Of a stretch of 7,180 bases of DNA, positions 5,886 through 7,180 are shown one piece after another (the first letter of the stretch is position 1; each line of letters begins with the position of its first letter). The DNA lies in NCBI GenBank assembly GCA_900770835.1, contig CAAGLQ010000129.1, positions 1 through 7,180 on the forward strand, in the 5' to 3' direction. Both the position numbers and the translations under genes were made by a program. The notes beneath the pieces are model-generated. The model was not told where the DNA came from and made no database searches. It saw nothing but the letters and a program-made list of their open reading frames with translations. This DNA is from an uncultured Parabacteroides sp. (GTDB lineage Bacteria > Bacteroidota > Bacteroidia > Bacteroidales > Tannerellaceae).

Positions 5886-6146
5886 ATGGAAAAGCAACGA
5901 ATCGTTTACACGCCTCAAGGGGGCGTATGCTCAAAATTGATGATCGTAGAGGCCGCCGACGGCATCATCGAGGAGGTTCAGATTGTAGGGGGTTGCCACG
6001 GCAACGGCCAAGGCATGTGCGCCCTGTTGAAGGGGATGCGTGTCAGCGACGCCATCAGCCGCCTCGAAGGGATCGACTGCCACGGGCGCGGCTCCTCCTG
6101 CCCCGATCAGATGGCTAAGGCGTTGAGGCAAATGAGCAATCAGTAA
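5886..6146 (+). CDS. TSCPD domain protein, TIGR03905 type
   Basis: This is an 86-residue soluble protein. Its layout matches the small TIGR03905 family: YTPQGGVCS (8-16), IVGGCHGNGQG (33-43), LEGIDCHG (60-67) and the name-giving SSCPDQ (70-75, with Ser for Thr). Cysteines sit at 15, 37, 45, 65 and 72. Four of them (15, 37, 65, 72) are at the family positions and could bind a metal or cluster; Cys45 appears to be extra. The TSCPD domain is also found at the C-terminus of adenosylcobalamin-dependent ribonucleotide reductases, where cysteines are thought to bind zinc or shuttle electrons. The role of the stand-alone protein is unknown. It diverges from folC. The PIN-PhoH gene follows 60 bases downstream in the same direction and may be cotranscribed, since no clear promoter lies between. 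Confidence 0.9.
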   Translation: MEKQRIVYTPQGGVCSKLMIVEAADGIIEEVQIVGGCHGNGQGMCALLKGMRVSDAISRLEGIDCHGRGSSCPDQMAKALRQMSNQ

Positions 6147-6161
6147 GAACAACATTTCCCC

Positions 6162-6224
6162 CTTCTCACTTGTTATGTAGGTACAAACTTTTAAAACGAT
6201 ACTGCCATGAAAAAAAGTGAGAAG
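6162..6224 (+). repeat. 10-bp inverted repeat flanking the PIN-PhoH start codon
   Basis: CTTCTCACTT (6162-6171) and AAGTGAGAAG (6215-6224) are exact reverse complements separated by 43 bases. The ATG at 6207 lies in the loop, close to the right arm, which covers codons 3 to 6. If the transcript includes both arms, the hairpin would enclose the ribosome entry region. Any regulatory role is inference. Confidence 0.45.
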
Positions 6225-7180
6225 ACAAAACAGACGAAACTATCCAACAAGAAGAATTTCATTCTCGACACCAACGTGATGCTGCATGACGCGAACTGCA
6301 TCCTGAACTTCCAAGAAAACGACATTTACCTCCCGATCGTGGTCTTGGAGGAGTTGGATAAGTTCAAGAAAGGAAATGAGCAGATCAACTACAACGCACG
6401 GGAGTTCGTTCGCCAGTTGGACCTACTGACCAGCAACGACCTTCACCTGAAAGGGGCTTCCTTGGGGCCCGACAAAGGCACGCTCTATATCGTGACCGGC
6501 GACGAGTATCATGAACGAATCGCCAAGACATTCCCCAATCGCATCCCCGACCATCGCATCCTCTCCTGCGCCCTCACCGTGGCGGAGAAGCATCCGGAGA
6601 TGCAAACCATCTTGGTCAGTAAGGATGTCAACCTGCGCATGAAGGCACGCTCGTTAGGCATCCCCGTGGAGGACTACATCAACGACAAGGTGATCAATGT
6701 CGATATTTTCGAGCGGTCGCAAGAGACCTACGAAGGCATCGACCCGGAGCTGATCGACAAAATTTATGCCTCCCCGCAAGGTATCGAGGCCGAGTTGCTG
6801 GAGATCCACTCCAAACTGGAACCCAATGAATGCTTCATCCTGAAAAGCGAGCGCAACAGCGTCATGGCTCGTTTCAATCCCTTCACGGGCAAGATCAAAC
6901 GGGTGGAGAAAAGCACCAACTTCGGCATCCAACCTCGCAACGCCGAGCAGAGTTTTGCCTTCGAGGTGCTCAACGATCCGGATATCAAGCTGATCGGACT
7001 GACCGGCAAGGCGGGTACGGGAAAGACGCTTCTGGCCTTGGCCTCCGCTCTCCGGCAATCGAACATTTACAAGCAGATTCTCCTCGCCCGCCCCATCGTG
7101 GCTTTGGCAAATAAGGATTTAGGCTTCCTGCCGGGAGATGAGAAACAGAAGGTGGCCCCCTACATGCAGCCGCTGTTTGA
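6207..7180 (+). CDS. phoH: PIN-PhoH fusion (PhoH2-type RNase/ATPase), 3' end outside the window
   Basis: Some 324 codons are open from the ATG at 6207 to the window edge. Residues 17-165 form a PIN nuclease domain with the acidic residues expected for metal binding: FILDTNVML (Asp21), VVLEELDKF (Glu48/49, Asp51), IPDHRIL (Asp115) and VSKDVNLR (Asp140). From about 245 a PhoH ATPase domain begins, with Walker A GKAGTGKT (267-274) and the family block ARPIVAL (294-300), GFLPGD (306-311), PYMQPL (318-323). About 120 residues, including Walker B, would be missing if the length is typical of the family. PhoH2 proteins are known to unwind and cut RNA using ATP, in the cytoplasm; in mycobacteria they are linked to toxin-antitoxin operons. 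Here no antitoxin-like gene precedes it; the neighbour is the TSCPD gene. Confidence 0.93.
   Translation, partial: MKKSEKTKQTKLSNKKNFILDTNVMLHDANCILNFQENDIYLPIVVLEELDKFKKGNEQINYNAREFVRQLDLLTSNDLHLKGASLGPDKGTLYIVTGDEYHERIAKTFPNRIPDHRILSCALTVAEKHPEMQTILVSKDVNLRMKARSLGIPVEDYINDKVINVDIFERSQETYEGIDPELIDKIYASPQGIEAELLEIHSKLEPNECFILKSERNSVMARFNPFTGKIKRVEKSTNFGIQPRNAEQSFAFEVLNDPDIKLIGLTGKAGTGKTLLALASALRQSNIYKQILLARPIVALANKDLGFLPGDEKQKVAPYMQPLF

Noticed and set aside
6654..7066. Minus-strand frames opposite the PIN-PhoH gene
   Set aside because: PIN and PhoH motifs on the plus strand run continuously through this stretch.

Overview
The window looks like a chromosomal segment of a Bacteroidales bacterium. 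Three things point there: Bacteroidetes-type -7 boxes (TAnnTTTG) instead of sigma70 promoters, A-rich translation starts without clear Shine-Dalgarno sequences, and a gene set typical of the order (DUF6261-like protein, TIGR03905-type TSCPD protein, FolC, PIN-PhoH fusion). By eye the DNA is more G+C-rich than most gut Bacteroides, so a G+C-rich Tannerellaceae or Porphyromonadaceae-like genome is possible. No RNA gene or ribosomal marker allows a firm placement.

Layout. Positions 1-610 hold broken remains: the C-terminal end of an unrecognised gene, an N-terminal piece of a flavodoxin, a C-terminal piece that looks like an NAD(P)H-dependent FMN reductase, and the signal-peptide start of a lost secreted protein. 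A strong terminator (606-648) then ends a minus-strand secreted esterase (664-1533). Between the esterase and the next gene lie about 670 non-coding bases. They hold candidate outward-facing promoters (1608-1615 minus, 1715-1722 plus) and a tandem array with a period of about 41-42 bp (about 1776-2175). Each full unit carries a small hairpin, and the unit orientation flips inside the array. The array sits directly before a DUF6261-like gene (2203-3009) whose protein ends in a Pro-Glu tail. A perfect 28-bp palindrome (3043-3070) separates it from the convergent operon.

That operon reads on the minus strand: folC (4474-5793), then an MFS transporter resembling the MFSD1 family (3096-4454), 19 bases apart. 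A compact divergent promoter region (about 5794-5885) feeds folC leftwards and a small cysteine-rich TSCPD protein (5886-6146) rightwards. The TSCPD gene is followed by a PIN-PhoH gene (6207 onward) that runs off the window's right edge.

Functionally, folC is folate housekeeping, PIN-PhoH is an RNA-metabolism ATPase/nuclease, and the esterase and transporter are nutrient-related. The least explained part is the hairpin array plus the DUF6261-like gene, which is the best candidate here for something undescribed.
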